From CAYMUB01 sp964393545 (lineage in GTDB: Bacteria; Patescibacteriota; Microgenomatia; Daviesbacterales; UBA10151): a stretch of DNA of 22,343 nucleotides. The stretch's first letter is position 1. Every line of letters starts with the position of its first letter. The translations under genes and the position numbers were made by a program. Shown in pieces: positions 13,971 through 21,642 of this stretch. Location of the stretch: positions 1 through 22,343 of the forward strand of contig CAYMUB010000021.1 in NCBI GenBank assembly GCA_964393545.1. Reading direction: 5' to 3'. The notes beneath the pieces were generated by a model that made no database searches, was not told the origin of the DNA, and saw nothing but the letters and a program-made list of their open reading frames with translations.

Positions 13971-14813
13971 CTATCTAAGTAAAGTATTCCAGTCACTGGC
14001 AAACTTTTCTAAGCCTTTATCTGTTAGCTCATGATTAATATTAAATTCCTGCCAGGGCTTTGTTAAATCTAGTTGTTGATAAGGAATATCTTGTAGATTA
14101 TTTTTTGAGTAGATAAAATCTTCTACAGGAGTGGGTAAACCTTGATCAGACCATTCTTTAATAGTTTTATAAGGCAGAGTTATAATGTCTGCACCAAGTT
14201 TAAAACAACCTAACAGGTGATCCATATTCCTAATACTGGCTGCTAAAACTTCAACATGTCCATCACCATTTTTATACATTTTTATAATATTTTCAATTAA
14301 ACTCATGCCATTTTCTCCTCTATCATCTAACCTGCCAATAAAGGGAGATAAAAAAACTTGTCCTTTTTTAGCTCCTTTTGTTGCAGAGTAAACTGCTGCT
14401 GCTTGCTCCTCTGAAAATACCAAAGTCATATTAATCCTCATCCCTAGTCTTACAGATTCTGCTGCAGCTTTTAGCCCTTCTAAAGTTACCGGATATTTAA
14501 TATGGGCATTAGGAATCCAAGTATACATTTCTTTACCTTGTGTAAGCATGACTTCAGCTTTTGTATCTTTATCAGAATATACTTGAATGGAAACAGACCC
14601 AATAGGAATAAGTGAGGAGATCTCTGAAACTACACTTTTATATAATTCCATTAACTCTGGTTGAGTAAATTTTCCTGATTCTAATTTTTTTGCTATAAGA
14701 GAAGGATTGGTGGTTTGACCATCAAGAAAACCTAATAATTTTGTTGTTTCTTTTGTTTCATTAGAGTCTCCTCCATCCAAGAAAATTTTCGTTTGCAAAT
14801 TATTAGGACGCAT
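13971..14813 (-). CDS. tal: Transaldolase
   Basis: A 280-residue class I aldolase-type TIM barrel that moves a dihydroxyacetone unit between sedoheptulose 7-phosphate and glyceraldehyde 3-phosphate, giving erythrose 4-phosphate and fructose 6-phosphate. Landmarks are Asp13 in IFLDGGD, DGQTTNPSL (31-39), the Schiff-base lysine in NAHIKYPVT (Lys106), SPFIGRLDD (156-164) and AASIRN near residue 197. Its start overlaps the transketolase stop by one base (TAATG). Its placement just before the shikimate genes suggests it helps supply erythrose 4-phosphate for DAHP synthase. Transcription may end at the attenuator terminator 149 nt past its stop. The C-terminal tail, from about residue 245, is less conserved. 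Confidence 0.92.
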   Translation of the reverse strand: MRPNNLQTKIFLDGGDSNETKETTKLLGFLDGQTTNPSLIAKKLESGKFTQPELMELYKSVVSEISSLIPIGSVSIQVYSDKDTKAEVMLTQGKEMYTWIPNAHIKYPVTLEGLKAAAESVRLGMRINMTLVFSEEQAAAVYSATKGAKKGQVFLSPFIGRLDDRGENGMSLIENIIKMYKNGDGHVEVLAASIRNMDHLLGCFKLGADIITLPYKTIKEWSDQGLPTPVEDFIYSKNNLQDIPYQQLDLTKPWQEFNINHELTDKGLEKFASDWNTLLR

Positions 14814-16645
14814 TAGATTATTTCCTTAACTTTACTTATGATAGCATCTGATGATATTTCTTCAAACTCTAGTAATTCTTGTGGCTTACCACTTCTGGGC
14901 ATTTTTCTAACAGCTAAGGAATATACTTTGGCATTTGTATTTACTAAAGCTGCAGATACTGCTTCACCAATTCCTCCTACAGGATAATGATCTTCAACTG
15001 TGATTAAAGCTTTTGTTTCTTTAGCAGCTTTCTCCAAAGTTTTTATATCCAAAGGCTTGATACTATAAAGATCAATTACCCGGATACTAATTCTTTCCAT
15101 CTTTAACTTTTCATAAGCTGATAAAGCTTCAAACAAAGTTACTCCTGCTCCAATTACTGTTACTAAATCCTTACTACTACTTCTTAAGACCTTACTTCCT
15201 CCAATTGGGAATTGTTCAGTATTTGAATAAATAATTGGTGTATCCTTTCTGGTAGTGCGGATATAAACCAATCCCTTATATTTTGCGGCCTCCTCTACTA
15301 ACTTTTCTGTAGAGACAGCATCTGATGGGTATAAAACTACACTGTCTAATAAACTACGGAACATAGATATATCTTCAAGTCCCATTTGTGAAGCTCCATC
15401 TTCACCAATAGAAACTCCAACATGAGAACCAACAAATTTAATATTGGATTTTGAATATTGAGACATTCTGATTTGATCAAAGCTTCTGGCAAAAAAAGCA
15501 GCAAAAGTAGAAACAAAAGGAATTTTTCCCCGGCGTGATAACCCAACCGCTACCCCTACCATATTTTGTTCTGCAATGTACATTTCAAAAAATCTTTCCG
15601 GATAAACTTTTTTAAAGGTTTCTGCAAAAGTAGAATTACTAACCTCAGCATCTAACACTACCATGTTTGGATACTTAGGAAATATTCTAACTAAGGCATT
15701 CCCATAAGCTTTTCTGGTTGCTATGACTTCATCTTTTTTGTAATTAAGTTTTGCGATTTGAGTTGTAGATTTAACATTTGAGTTTTGCGATTTAACATTA
15801 TTTGGTCTACTCAACTTTCCTTTTAATTTTTTATCTGCTTCACCTAGTTCTTGTAATGCTTTATCTAACTCATCTGATTTTAGTGCTTTTCCATGCCAGT
15901 TATCTTTGTTTTCCAAAAATGAAATTCCTTTACCTTTTATGGTTTTGGCAATAATCATTACCGGAGTATCTTTTATTTTTTGAGCTTCTTTTAAAGCTTT
16001 TTGCATTTGTGGAATTTTGTGACCATCAATAGAAATTACTTTCCAACCAAAAGCAGTAATTTTTTTAACATAAGATTGAATATCATGACCATACATAGTT
16101 TCTCCTCTTTGACCTAGTCTATTAACATCCAAAATACCAATTAGATTATTCAGTTTGTAATGAGCTGCAATTTCAATTGCTTCCCAGACAGATCCTTCTG
16201 TCATTTCACTGTCACCCAAAAGTACAAAAGTTTTGTAATCTAGTTTGTCTAAGTATTTAGCATTTAAGGCCATACCAACACCAATAGATAAGCCCTGCCC
16301 TAAAGAACCAGTGGCAGCCTCTGTATATGGAAAATTCATAGTGGGATGTCCTTCTAAAGGACTGCCAAATTTTCTATATGCTAATAATTCTTTTTCAGAT
16401 ATTGCTCCAGCTACTGTATAGAGAGCATAAAAAAGAGGTGAGGCATGTCCTTTAGAAAAAATTAATCTGTCATTATTCGGGTTTTGAGGATTTTTCAAAT
16501 CAAAATGAAAGAAGCTATCAAAAAATAACACTGTCATCAAATCTGTGGCAGATAAAGAAGAGGTTGGGTGGCCAGAGCCTGCTTCAGTAGATGAGACTAA
16601 AATATAATATCTGATTAATTTTGCAATTTCTTTCAAATTCTGCAT
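14813..16645 (-). CDS. tkt: Transketolase
   Basis: A 610-residue, single-chain thiamine diphosphate enzyme that can turn fructose 6-phosphate plus glyceraldehyde 3-phosphate into erythrose 4-phosphate and xylulose 5-phosphate. The N-terminal PP domain has GSGHP (23-27), FSKGHASP (63-70), SLGQGLS (114-120) and the ThDP motif GDSEMTEG...NRLGQ (144-179). The Pyr and C-terminal domains follow from about 305; RFFEMYIAEQNMVGVAVGLS (351-370) contains the catalytic Glu of the AEQ motif. The interdomain linker (about 280-298) is Asn/Ser/Lys-rich and is encoded by a short imperfect direct repeat, probably inserted DNA. Many bacteria of this kind split transketolase into two genes; here it is joined. 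It sits 2 nt after trpA and overlaps tal by one base. It probably supplies precursors to the aromatic operon. Confidence 0.94.
   Translation of the reverse strand: MQNLKEIAKLIRYYILVSSTEAGSGHPTSSLSATDLMTVLFFDSFFHFDLKNPQNPNNDRLIFSKGHASPLFYALYTVAGAISEKELLAYRKFGSPLEGHPTMNFPYTEAATGSLGQGLSIGVGMALNAKYLDKLDYKTFVLLGDSEMTEGSVWEAIEIAAHYKLNNLIGILDVNRLGQRGETMYGHDIQSYVKKITAFGWKVISIDGHKIPQMQKALKEAQKIKDTPVMIIAKTIKGKGISFLENKDNWHGKALKSDELDKALQELGEADKKLKGKLSRPNNVKSQNSNVKSTTQIAKLNYKKDEVIATRKAYGNALVRIFPKYPNMVVLDAEVSNSTFAETFKKVYPERFFEMYIAEQNMVGVAVGLSRRGKIPFVSTFAAFFARSFDQIRMSQYSKSNIKFVGSHVGVSIGEDGASQMGLEDISMFRSLLDSVVLYPSDAVSTEKLVEEAAKYKGLVYIRTTRKDTPIIYSNTEQFPIGGSKVLRSSSKDLVTVIGAGVTLFEALSAYEKLKMERISIRVIDLYSIKPLDIKTLEKAAKETKALITVEDHYPVGGIGEAVSAALVNTNAKVYSLAVRKMPRSGKPQELLEFEEISSDAIISKVKEII
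15747..15799 (-). repeat. Short imperfect direct repeats in the transketolase linker
   Basis: On the plus strand AGTTTTGCGATTT occurs at 15747-15759 and 15781-15793, TTTGAGTT at 15757-15764 and 15777-15784, and GATTTAACATT at 15768-15778 and 15789-15799. They encode the low-complexity linker NNVKSQNSNVKSTTQIAKLN between two domains. It looks like a small expanded or inserted repeat tolerated at a domain boundary. Confidence 0.5.
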
Positions 16646-16647
16646 AT

Positions 16648-17403
16648 TTAGCCCTGTATGTTAACATATTTTAGCTGATTGAGAAAATTTACTATATTTT
16701 TTTCTAAGTCTTTTGAATCAGATTTGTTAATTACATCAATGATAGCACTGCCTACAACTGCTATATCCGCATATGGAGAAAGTTGTTTTATATGTTCTTT
16801 TTTGGAAATACCAAATCCAACAGCAATTGGTATAGAGAAAAATTTTCTAACTCTTTTCAAGTAGGAAACAATATTTGGATCTAATTGATCTTTTACCCCA
16901 GTAATACCTTGGTGGGCAGTGCAGTATACAAAACCATTGGCAACAGCAGCATTTTTCCTTAAACGCTCATCAGTTGAAGCAGGGGAAATAACCTGAATAT
17001 TTACCAGATTATTTTGTTTGCAAGCTCTAAAAAAATGTTCTTCATTTTCTTCATCAATAGACATGTCAGGCACAATTAAGCCATACGCGCCAGCTTTTTT
17101 AGCATCCTGGCAAAATTTCTCCACACCAAACTTAAAAACAGTATTAAAGTAAGCCATAAATATTAAAGGAACAGAAACTTGAAAAGATAAAGTTTTCATA
17201 ATTTTAAATGCATCTTTGACTTTAGTTCCCCTTTCCAAAGATTTCTCACAAGCCATCATAATGGTTGGACCATCAGCCAATGGATCAGAAAATGGAATTT
17301 GCAACTCAATCAAATCTGCCCCATTTCCAGCCATTACTTTAACTATCTTTATTGTTTCTTCTAAAGATGGGTAACCTACAACTACATGAGTCATGATTTT
17401 CAT
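16648..17403 (-). CDS. trpA: Tryptophan synthase alpha chain
   Basis: A 251-residue TIM-barrel subunit cleaving indole-3-glycerol phosphate to indole and glyceraldehyde 3-phosphate. The catalytic residues are Glu33 (LIELQIPFSDP) and Asp44 (LADGPTI); PDMS...EENE corresponds to the family's PDLPxEE, and GFVYCTAHQGITG to the loop-6 region FVYxVSxxGVTG. Two family positions are altered: Gln35 replaces the usual Gly in ELGIPFSDP, and CTAHQ replaces the usual VS-x-x sequence. The N-terminus is shorter than in E. coli, lacking the first helix. It overlaps trpB by 4 nt (17400-17403) and has a good AAGGAGGG Shine-Dalgarno inside the end of trpB, so the two subunits are probably made in step. Confidence 0.94.
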   Translation of the reverse strand: MKIMTHVVVGYPSLEETIKIVKVMAGNGADLIELQIPFSDPLADGPTIMMACEKSLERGTKVKDAFKIMKTLSFQVSVPLIFMAYFNTVFKFGVEKFCQDAKKAGAYGLIVPDMSIDEENEEHFFRACKQNNLVNIQVISPASTDERLRKNAAVANGFVYCTAHQGITGVKDQLDPNIVSYLKRVRKFFSIPIAVGFGISKKEHIKQLSPYADIAVVGSAIIDVINKSDSKDLEKNIVNFLNQLKYVNIQG

Positions 17404-18647
17404 TCCATACCCTCCTTTAAATAATCTCCCAAAAACTGATAGAATTTTTTGTCTTTAAAAGCTTTAGCTAAAATAAAAATATCCTTATCCCCTCTGCCTG
17501 ATAAATTAACAACAATAACCTGATCTTTAGAGAGTTTAGGAGCCAGTTTAATTGCATAGGCTGCTGCATGAGCTGATTCTAAAGCTGGAATAATTCCTTC
17601 ACCTTGAGCAAGTAATTTCACCGCCGATAAGGCTTCTTGGTCTGTAACAGATGTAAACTCAACTCTTTTGGAATCATGCAAAAAACTAAGTTGAGGACCG
17701 ATGCCAGGATAATCCAGTCCCGCAGATATACTGTGAGTTTTTTGCAAGTTGCCGTCATTATCTTGTAAAAAGTAGGATTTATAGCCTTCTACTACTCCAA
17801 CACTCCCACCTTCGCTAAAGCTACGGCGGGCAAGCCCGCTAGGAAATCGCACTGCATTCTGACCTATCCCTTTACCTATTCCTCCAGCTTCTACTCCCAC
17901 TAATTTAACTCTATCTTTTAAGAATTCATTGAAAGCCCCAATGGCATTACTGCCTCCCCCCACACAAGCGATGACATAATCAGGCAACTTACCTTCATAT
18001 TCTTTAATTTGTTTCTTGATCTCTTTTCCTACCACAGACTGAAAGTCACGATTAATGGTAGGAAAGGGGTGAGGCCCTAATACTGAACCTAGCACATAGT
18101 GAGTATCTTTCACATTTTCAATCCAATACTTGATGGCTGCATTTACTGCATCTTTTAAAGTTCTGCTGCCAAAAGTTACCGGAATAACTTCTGCTCCCAG
18201 TTGTTCCATCAAGAAAACATTTGGTCTTTGTCTTTTAATATCCACTTCTCCCATAAAAACAGTGCAAGAAAATCCAAATTTAGCTGCCACGGTTGCTGTT
18301 GCTACACCATGCTGACCTGCTCCAGTTTCTGCAATTATTCTTTTTTTACCCATTCTTTTTGCAAGTATTGCTTGACCAATACAATGGGTAATTTTATGAG
18401 CCCCGGTATGATTTAATCCTTCATTTTTTAGATAAATCTTAGCTCCTTCTAAATTTTCAGTTAAGTTTTTGGCAAAGGTTAAAGGAGTTGGACGACCGGA
18501 AAAAGTTTTTAAGTAATATTCAAATTCTTTTTTAAAGCTTGGATCTTTTTTGGCTTTTTCATAAGTACTCTCCAACTCTTCAAGTGCTGGGATTAACATT
18601 TCTGGTACATACCTTCCCCCATATTTTCCAAAATGACCCTTGCTCAT
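17400..18647 (-). CDS. trpB: Tryptophan synthase beta chain
   Basis: A 415-residue PLP enzyme joining indole and serine, forming a complex with TrpA. The PLP lysine is Lys85 in NHTGAHKITH (79-88); the usual following Asn is Thr here. Other marks are ETGAGQHG (107-114), the phosphate loop VGGGSNAIGAF (229-239), EGIIPALESAHA (350-361) and NLSGRGDKD (381-389). It belongs to the TrpB1 type that pairs with TrpA. Residues about 268-281 (starting FPSGLARRSFSEGG) are an extra block of about ten residues not found in ordinary TrpB, where only a short turn connects to GVLHG. This block is encoded by a GC-rich palindromic element. A strong AAGGAGG precedes the ATG. The gene overlaps trpF by 4 nt and trpA by 4 nt. 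Confidence 0.95.
   Translation of the reverse strand: MSKGHFGKYGGRYVPEMLIPALEELESTYEKAKKDPSFKKEFEYYLKTFSGRPTPLTFAKNLTENLEGAKIYLKNEGLNHTGAHKITHCIGQAILAKRMGKKRIIAETGAGQHGVATATVAAKFGFSCTVFMGEVDIKRQRPNVFLMEQLGAEVIPVTFGSRTLKDAVNAAIKYWIENVKDTHYVLGSVLGPHPFPTINRDFQSVVGKEIKKQIKEYEGKLPDYVIACVGGGSNAIGAFNEFLKDRVKLVGVEAGGIGKGIGQNAVRFPSGLARRSFSEGGSVGVVEGYKSYFLQDNDGNLQKTHSISAGLDYPGIGPQLSFLHDSKRVEFTSVTDQEALSAVKLLAQGEGIIPALESAHAAAYAIKLAPKLSKDQVIVVNLSGRGDKDIFILAKAFKDKKFYQFLGDYLKEGME
17807..17850 (-). repeat. Palindromic element inserted in frame within trpB
   Basis: The plus strand carries GCGGG-CAAG-CCCGC (17826-17839), a perfect 5-bp stem, flanked by CACCTTCGCTAAAGCTACG. The translated block reads SGLARRSFSEGG. 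It is more GC-rich than the surrounding gene and coincides with the extra residues of TrpB. This resembles the behaviour of Rickettsia palindromic elements, which insert in frame in conserved proteins. The precise ends are uncertain. Confidence 0.6.
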
Positions 18648-19231
18648 ATAACCTCCTTAGCATTTTTAAGAAACAATTTTATTTTGTTTATATCTTGTAC
18701 ACCATCTACTTCTATCCCACTAGCAACATCAACTGCAAATGGTTGCACCCTTTCTATTACTTCTGCAACATTATCAGGATTTAATCCACCAGCATAGAGA
18801 ATAGGGAAGTTAGCAGAAAGTTTAGCAGCCTGTTCAAAGTCTACCATCTTCCCTTCTCCTCTTTTTACTCTGTCTAATAAAAAATATTTTGCTTGAATAT
18901 TTTGTAATTGATCAGTTAATTTTACGGATTTAATTATCGGTATACTGATATTTTTCATATAGTCCTGATCCTCATTGCCATGAAGTTGTACATAGTCTAA
19001 TCCTAGTTTTAAAACTATGGCATTGATGTAGCTAATCTTAGCATCTTGAAATACTCCGACGATTTTTATCCTATCTTTTATTTGATTAATTATTCTTAAT
19101 GCATCAGAGGGACTGATATATCTTTTGGAAGTTGGGACAAAATTAAAACCCAAAAAATCAGCACCAGCTTCTACTGCCGCTATTGCGGCATCAGCACTCC
19201 TAACTCCACATATTTTAACTTTAACTGACAT
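18644..19231 (-). CDS. trpF: Phosphoribosylanthranilate isomerase
   Basis: A 195-residue TIM-barrel enzyme catalysing the Amadori rearrangement of phosphoribosylanthranilate to CdRP. The general base is Cys8 (KICGVR) and the general acid Asp120 (FLLDRVKRGEGK). Other family motifs are GFNFVPTSKRYISP (28-41), VQLHGNE (81-87), AGGLNPDN (147-154) and DVASGIE (168-174). It is monofunctional rather than fused to TrpC as in E. coli. It overlaps trpC by 11 nt upstream and trpB by 4 nt downstream, with an AAGGAG Shine-Dalgarno before the ATG. Confidence 0.95.
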   Translation of the reverse strand: MSVKVKICGVRSADAAIAAVEAGADFLGFNFVPTSKRYISPSDALRIINQIKDRIKIVGVFQDAKISYINAIVLKLGLDYVQLHGNEDQDYMKNISIPIIKSVKLTDQLQNIQAKYFLLDRVKRGEGKMVDFEQAAKLSANFPILYAGGLNPDNVAEVIERVQPFAVDVASGIEVDGVQDINKIKLFLKNAKEVI

Positions 19232-19967
19232 TTTTTAACTCCTTAATAAATTTGTTAACATCATTTGTTTTCATAAGTTCTGTGCCAACTAAAACTGCTT
19301 TTGCCCCAGCTTGTTTGTATTTTTCAACTTCAGCTCTTGAGTGAATTCCAGAAAAACCTAGTTTAATAAAGTTATTGGGAATTTCCTTAAGAAGCCTGCA
19401 GGCTCTTTCTACACTTACCTCAAACGTATCTAAATCTCTGGCATTAACAGCTATGATATCTGTTTTTGTAAAGATAGCCTTTTCTAGATCTTCCTGATTA
19501 TTTATCTCTACTACTGGTTCAATATTTAGGCTCCTTGCTAAATTAACTAAACTGATTAGGTCTTCTTTGGATAAAATTTTAGCAATTAACAAAACAGCGT
19601 CCGCACCCGCTGTTTTTGACTCATATAGTTGATAAGTGTCAACAATAAAATCTTTTTGTAGAACTGGCAAAGAGGTTGCATCTTTAATTTTTTTAATAAG
19701 TAGGAGGTTACCTTTAAAAAAGTGTTCCTCAGTTACAACAGATATACCACTCGCTCCTGCCTCTTCATACTGTCTCACTCTAGCTATAACATCTTCCTTA
19801 TTTCCTAAATCATCTTCGTTAGGGGAAGCTAATTTAATTTCAGCGATAATCGCAATTGTTCCCTTTTTAGGATTTGTTAAAGACTTCGCAAAAGGCCTTA
19901 CCGCTTGTTTGCGTTCCATTAAATCTTCTTTTGTTTTCTTAATAATTTCTGCTAATTTTTTATGCAT
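19221..19967 (-). CDS. trpC: Indole-3-glycerol phosphate synthase
   Basis: A 248-residue TIM-barrel enzyme that cyclises and decarboxylates CdRP. Catalytic residues are Glu43 and Lys45 (AEIKLASP), Lys105 (LQKDFIV), Glu154 (VVEINN), Asn175 (VNARD) and the phosphate-binding SG at 206-207 (GFSGIHS). The usual SPSKG phosphate loop is written SPNEDDLG, which is unusual. It overlaps the end of trpD by 8 nt and the start of trpF by 11 nt. The preceding sequence has only a weak AAGGAA, so translation is probably coupled to trpD. Confidence 0.95.
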   Translation of the reverse strand: MHKKLAEIIKKTKEDLMERKQAVRPFAKSLTNPKKGTIAIIAEIKLASPNEDDLGNKEDVIARVRQYEEAGASGISVVTEEHFFKGNLLLIKKIKDATSLPVLQKDFIVDTYQLYESKTAGADAVLLIAKILSKEDLISLVNLARSLNIEPVVEINNQEDLEKAIFTKTDIIAVNARDLDTFEVSVERACRLLKEIPNNFIKLGFSGIHSRAEVEKYKQAGAKAVLVGTELMKTNDVNKFIKELKNVS

Positions 19968-20973
19968 ATTTTTTCGTTTCCTTAATTAAATTTTGTAAAA
20001 CTTTCATCGCTGCTCCACTATCAATTGATCTTTCTGCCAGTTTAATTCCTCCCTTAATATTTCTAGCTTTTGAAGCTACATAAAATGCTGCTGCGCTATT
20101 TAAAATAACAACATCTCTTTTAGGCCCTTTTTCCCCTTTTAGAATATCTTTAATAATTTCGGCATTTTTCTTTGCATCAGCTCCTAATAAATCTTTTCTA
20201 CTTGCAACTTGAATTCCAAACTTTTGAGGTGAAATTTTATATGTGTGGAGGATAGTATTTTTAATTTCAAAAACTTTAGTCTGACCAGTAATGGTAATTT
20301 CATCCAGACCATCAACACTAGTAACGATCAGCAAGTGCTTAAACTTTAATTTAACTGCCACTTTAGCTAATTTTTCAGCAATATTAATGTTAGGAACTCC
20401 AAGCAGTTGTCTTTTGGTTCCAGCTGGATTTAAAAATGGACCTAAAAAATTAAAGATGGTTCTGATTCCCAACTCTTTTCTAATTGGAGCAATGTTTTTC
20501 ATAGCAGGGTGATATAAGGGAGCAAAAAGAAATACCATTCCCACCTCTTCTAATACCTTTTCGGCTTGTTGTGGCGTTAGATTAATATTTACATCTAGTA
20601 CCTCCAAAACATCAGCACTACCACAAATACTTGAGGAGGCCCGATTGCCATGCTTTGCTACTTTAACTCCTGCTCCTGCAACCACAAAACTTGCAGCCGT
20701 TGAAATGTTAAAGGTTCCTGTTCCATCACCTCCAGTACCCACAATATCTATAGCTTTTGGTACACTTATTTTGACCATATGCTTTCTCATTGTTTGAATA
20801 AAACCTAAAATCTCATCAACAGATTCATCCTTTGTCCGAAGCCCTACTAATACTGCAGTTATTTGATTTGAGCTTAGCTTTCCTGCAATAATTTGCTCCA
20901 GTAAGAAACTGGATTCTTTTACAGTCAAATTTTGCTTATCAGTTATTTTGTTTAATAATTTATTTGTATTCAT
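19960..20973 (-). CDS. trpD: Anthranilate phosphoribosyltransferase
   Basis: A 337-residue enzyme transferring the phosphoribosyl group from PRPP to anthranilate. Counting from the ATG at 20973, GTGGDGTGTFN (79-89) is the PRPP loop and KHGNRASSS (107-115) the anthranilate-side motif; NFLGPFLNPA follows near residue 176. I chose this ATG (MNTNKLLNKI...). The frame can be extended 13 residues to a TTG at 21012, but those residues (DSRLRGND...) are a translation of the palindromic repeat and have no counterpart in TrpD. An AGAGAGG lies close before the ATG. Normally trpG and trpD would abut; here the repeat separates them, which may weaken coupling. Confidence 0.93.
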   Translation of the reverse strand: MNTNKLLNKITDKQNLTVKESSFLLEQIIAGKLSSNQITAVLVGLRTKDESVDEILGFIQTMRKHMVKISVPKAIDIVGTGGDGTGTFNISTAASFVVAGAGVKVAKHGNRASSSICGSADVLEVLDVNINLTPQQAEKVLEEVGMVFLFAPLYHPAMKNIAPIRKELGIRTIFNFLGPFLNPAGTKRQLLGVPNINIAEKLAKVAVKLKFKHLLIVTSVDGLDEITITGQTKVFEIKNTILHTYKISPQKFGIQVASRKDLLGADAKKNAEIIKDILKGEKGPKRDVVILNSAAAFYVASKARNIKGGIKLAERSIDSGAAMKVLQNLIKETKKYA

Positions 20974-20984
20974 AATCCTCTCTC

Positions 20985-21046
20985 TGTCATTCCCGCGTAG
21001 GCGGGAATCCAATTATTTATGGATCCCTGCTTTCGCAGGGATGACA
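20985..21046. repeat. 62-bp double-hairpin repeat (dRS3/MITE-like) between trpG and trpD
   Basis: The element is bounded by TGTCAT and ATGACA. It contains two perfect hairpins: ATTCCCGC/GCGGGAAT with loop GTAG (20989-21008) and ATCCCTGC/GCAGGGAT with loop TTTC (21023-21042). The core resembles the ATTCCCGCG...GCGGGAAT repeats found dispersed in many bacterial genomes (such as Neisseria dRS3). It supplies the last ten or so residues and the stop codon of TrpG, and an artefactual upstream TTG start for trpD. As RNA it would form two stems inside the trp message. Confidence 0.8.
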
Positions 21047-21642
21047 TATGACATGTTAAAAAGAAAATTTTCTAAAATCTTTTTCCCTCCTTCTGTGGCA
21101 AAAGATTCTGGATGGAATTGTATTCCTTCAATAGGATAAACTTTATGTCTAAGTCCCATTATCTCTCCCTCTGTTTCTGCAGTAATCTTTAAACTTTTGG
21201 GTAAAGTCTTTTTTTCAGCAACTAAAGAATGGTATCTCATAACTTCTAAATCTTGTGGTAGTCCGCTAAAGACTCCTTTTCCATCATGTTTAATAATGCT
21301 TGCTTTACCATGCATAGGCAATCTGGCTCTAACTACTTTTCCTCCAAAATAATAAGCCATTCCCTGCATTCCTAAACATACTCCTAGAACAGGGGTGGCC
21401 TTACCAAGTTTAGTCAAAACTTCTGCGCAAACACCAAAATATACCTTATCAGATGGATCACCTGGTCCAGGAGAAATAATAATTTTGTCATATTTGGCTT
21501 TTCTTATTTCATCTATGGTTATTTTGTCATTTCTAATAATTTCTATTTTAAACAAGGATGTTTTATTTTCAAGAATCTCTCCTATGTATTGATACAGGTT
21601 GTAGGTAAATGAATCATAGTTATCTATAATGAGTATTTTCAT
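21013..21642 (-). CDS. trpG: Anthranilate synthase component II (glutamine amidotransferase)
   Basis: A 209-residue class I glutamine amidotransferase that delivers ammonia to TrpE. It shows IDNYDSFTYN (6-15), SPGPGDP (57-63), the nucleophile Cys89 in GVCLGMQ, and His177/Glu179 in QFHPES. The C-terminal ten or so residues (VIPAKAGIHK) are the translation of the inserted palindromic repeat; a normal TrpG would end near NFLFN. It overlaps trpE by 4 nt (ATGA). No p-aminobenzoate synthase gene is nearby, so dual use with PabB cannot be judged. Confidence 0.95.
   Translation of the reverse strand: MKILIIDNYDSFTYNLYQYIGEILENKTSLFKIEIIRNDKITIDEIRKAKYDKIIISPGPGDPSDKVYFGVCAEVLTKLGKATPVLGVCLGMQGMAYYFGGKVVRARLPMHGKASIIKHDGKGVFSGLPQDLEVMRYHSLVAEKKTLPKSLKITAETEGEIMGLRHKVYPIEGIQFHPESFATEGGKKILENFLFNMSYVIPAKAGIHK

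Noticed and set aside
20974..21012. Extended start of trpD at a TTG (21012)
   Set aside because: The 13 extra residues are the translation of the palindromic repeat and have no place in the TrpD family; the ATG at 20973 gives a normal N-terminus.
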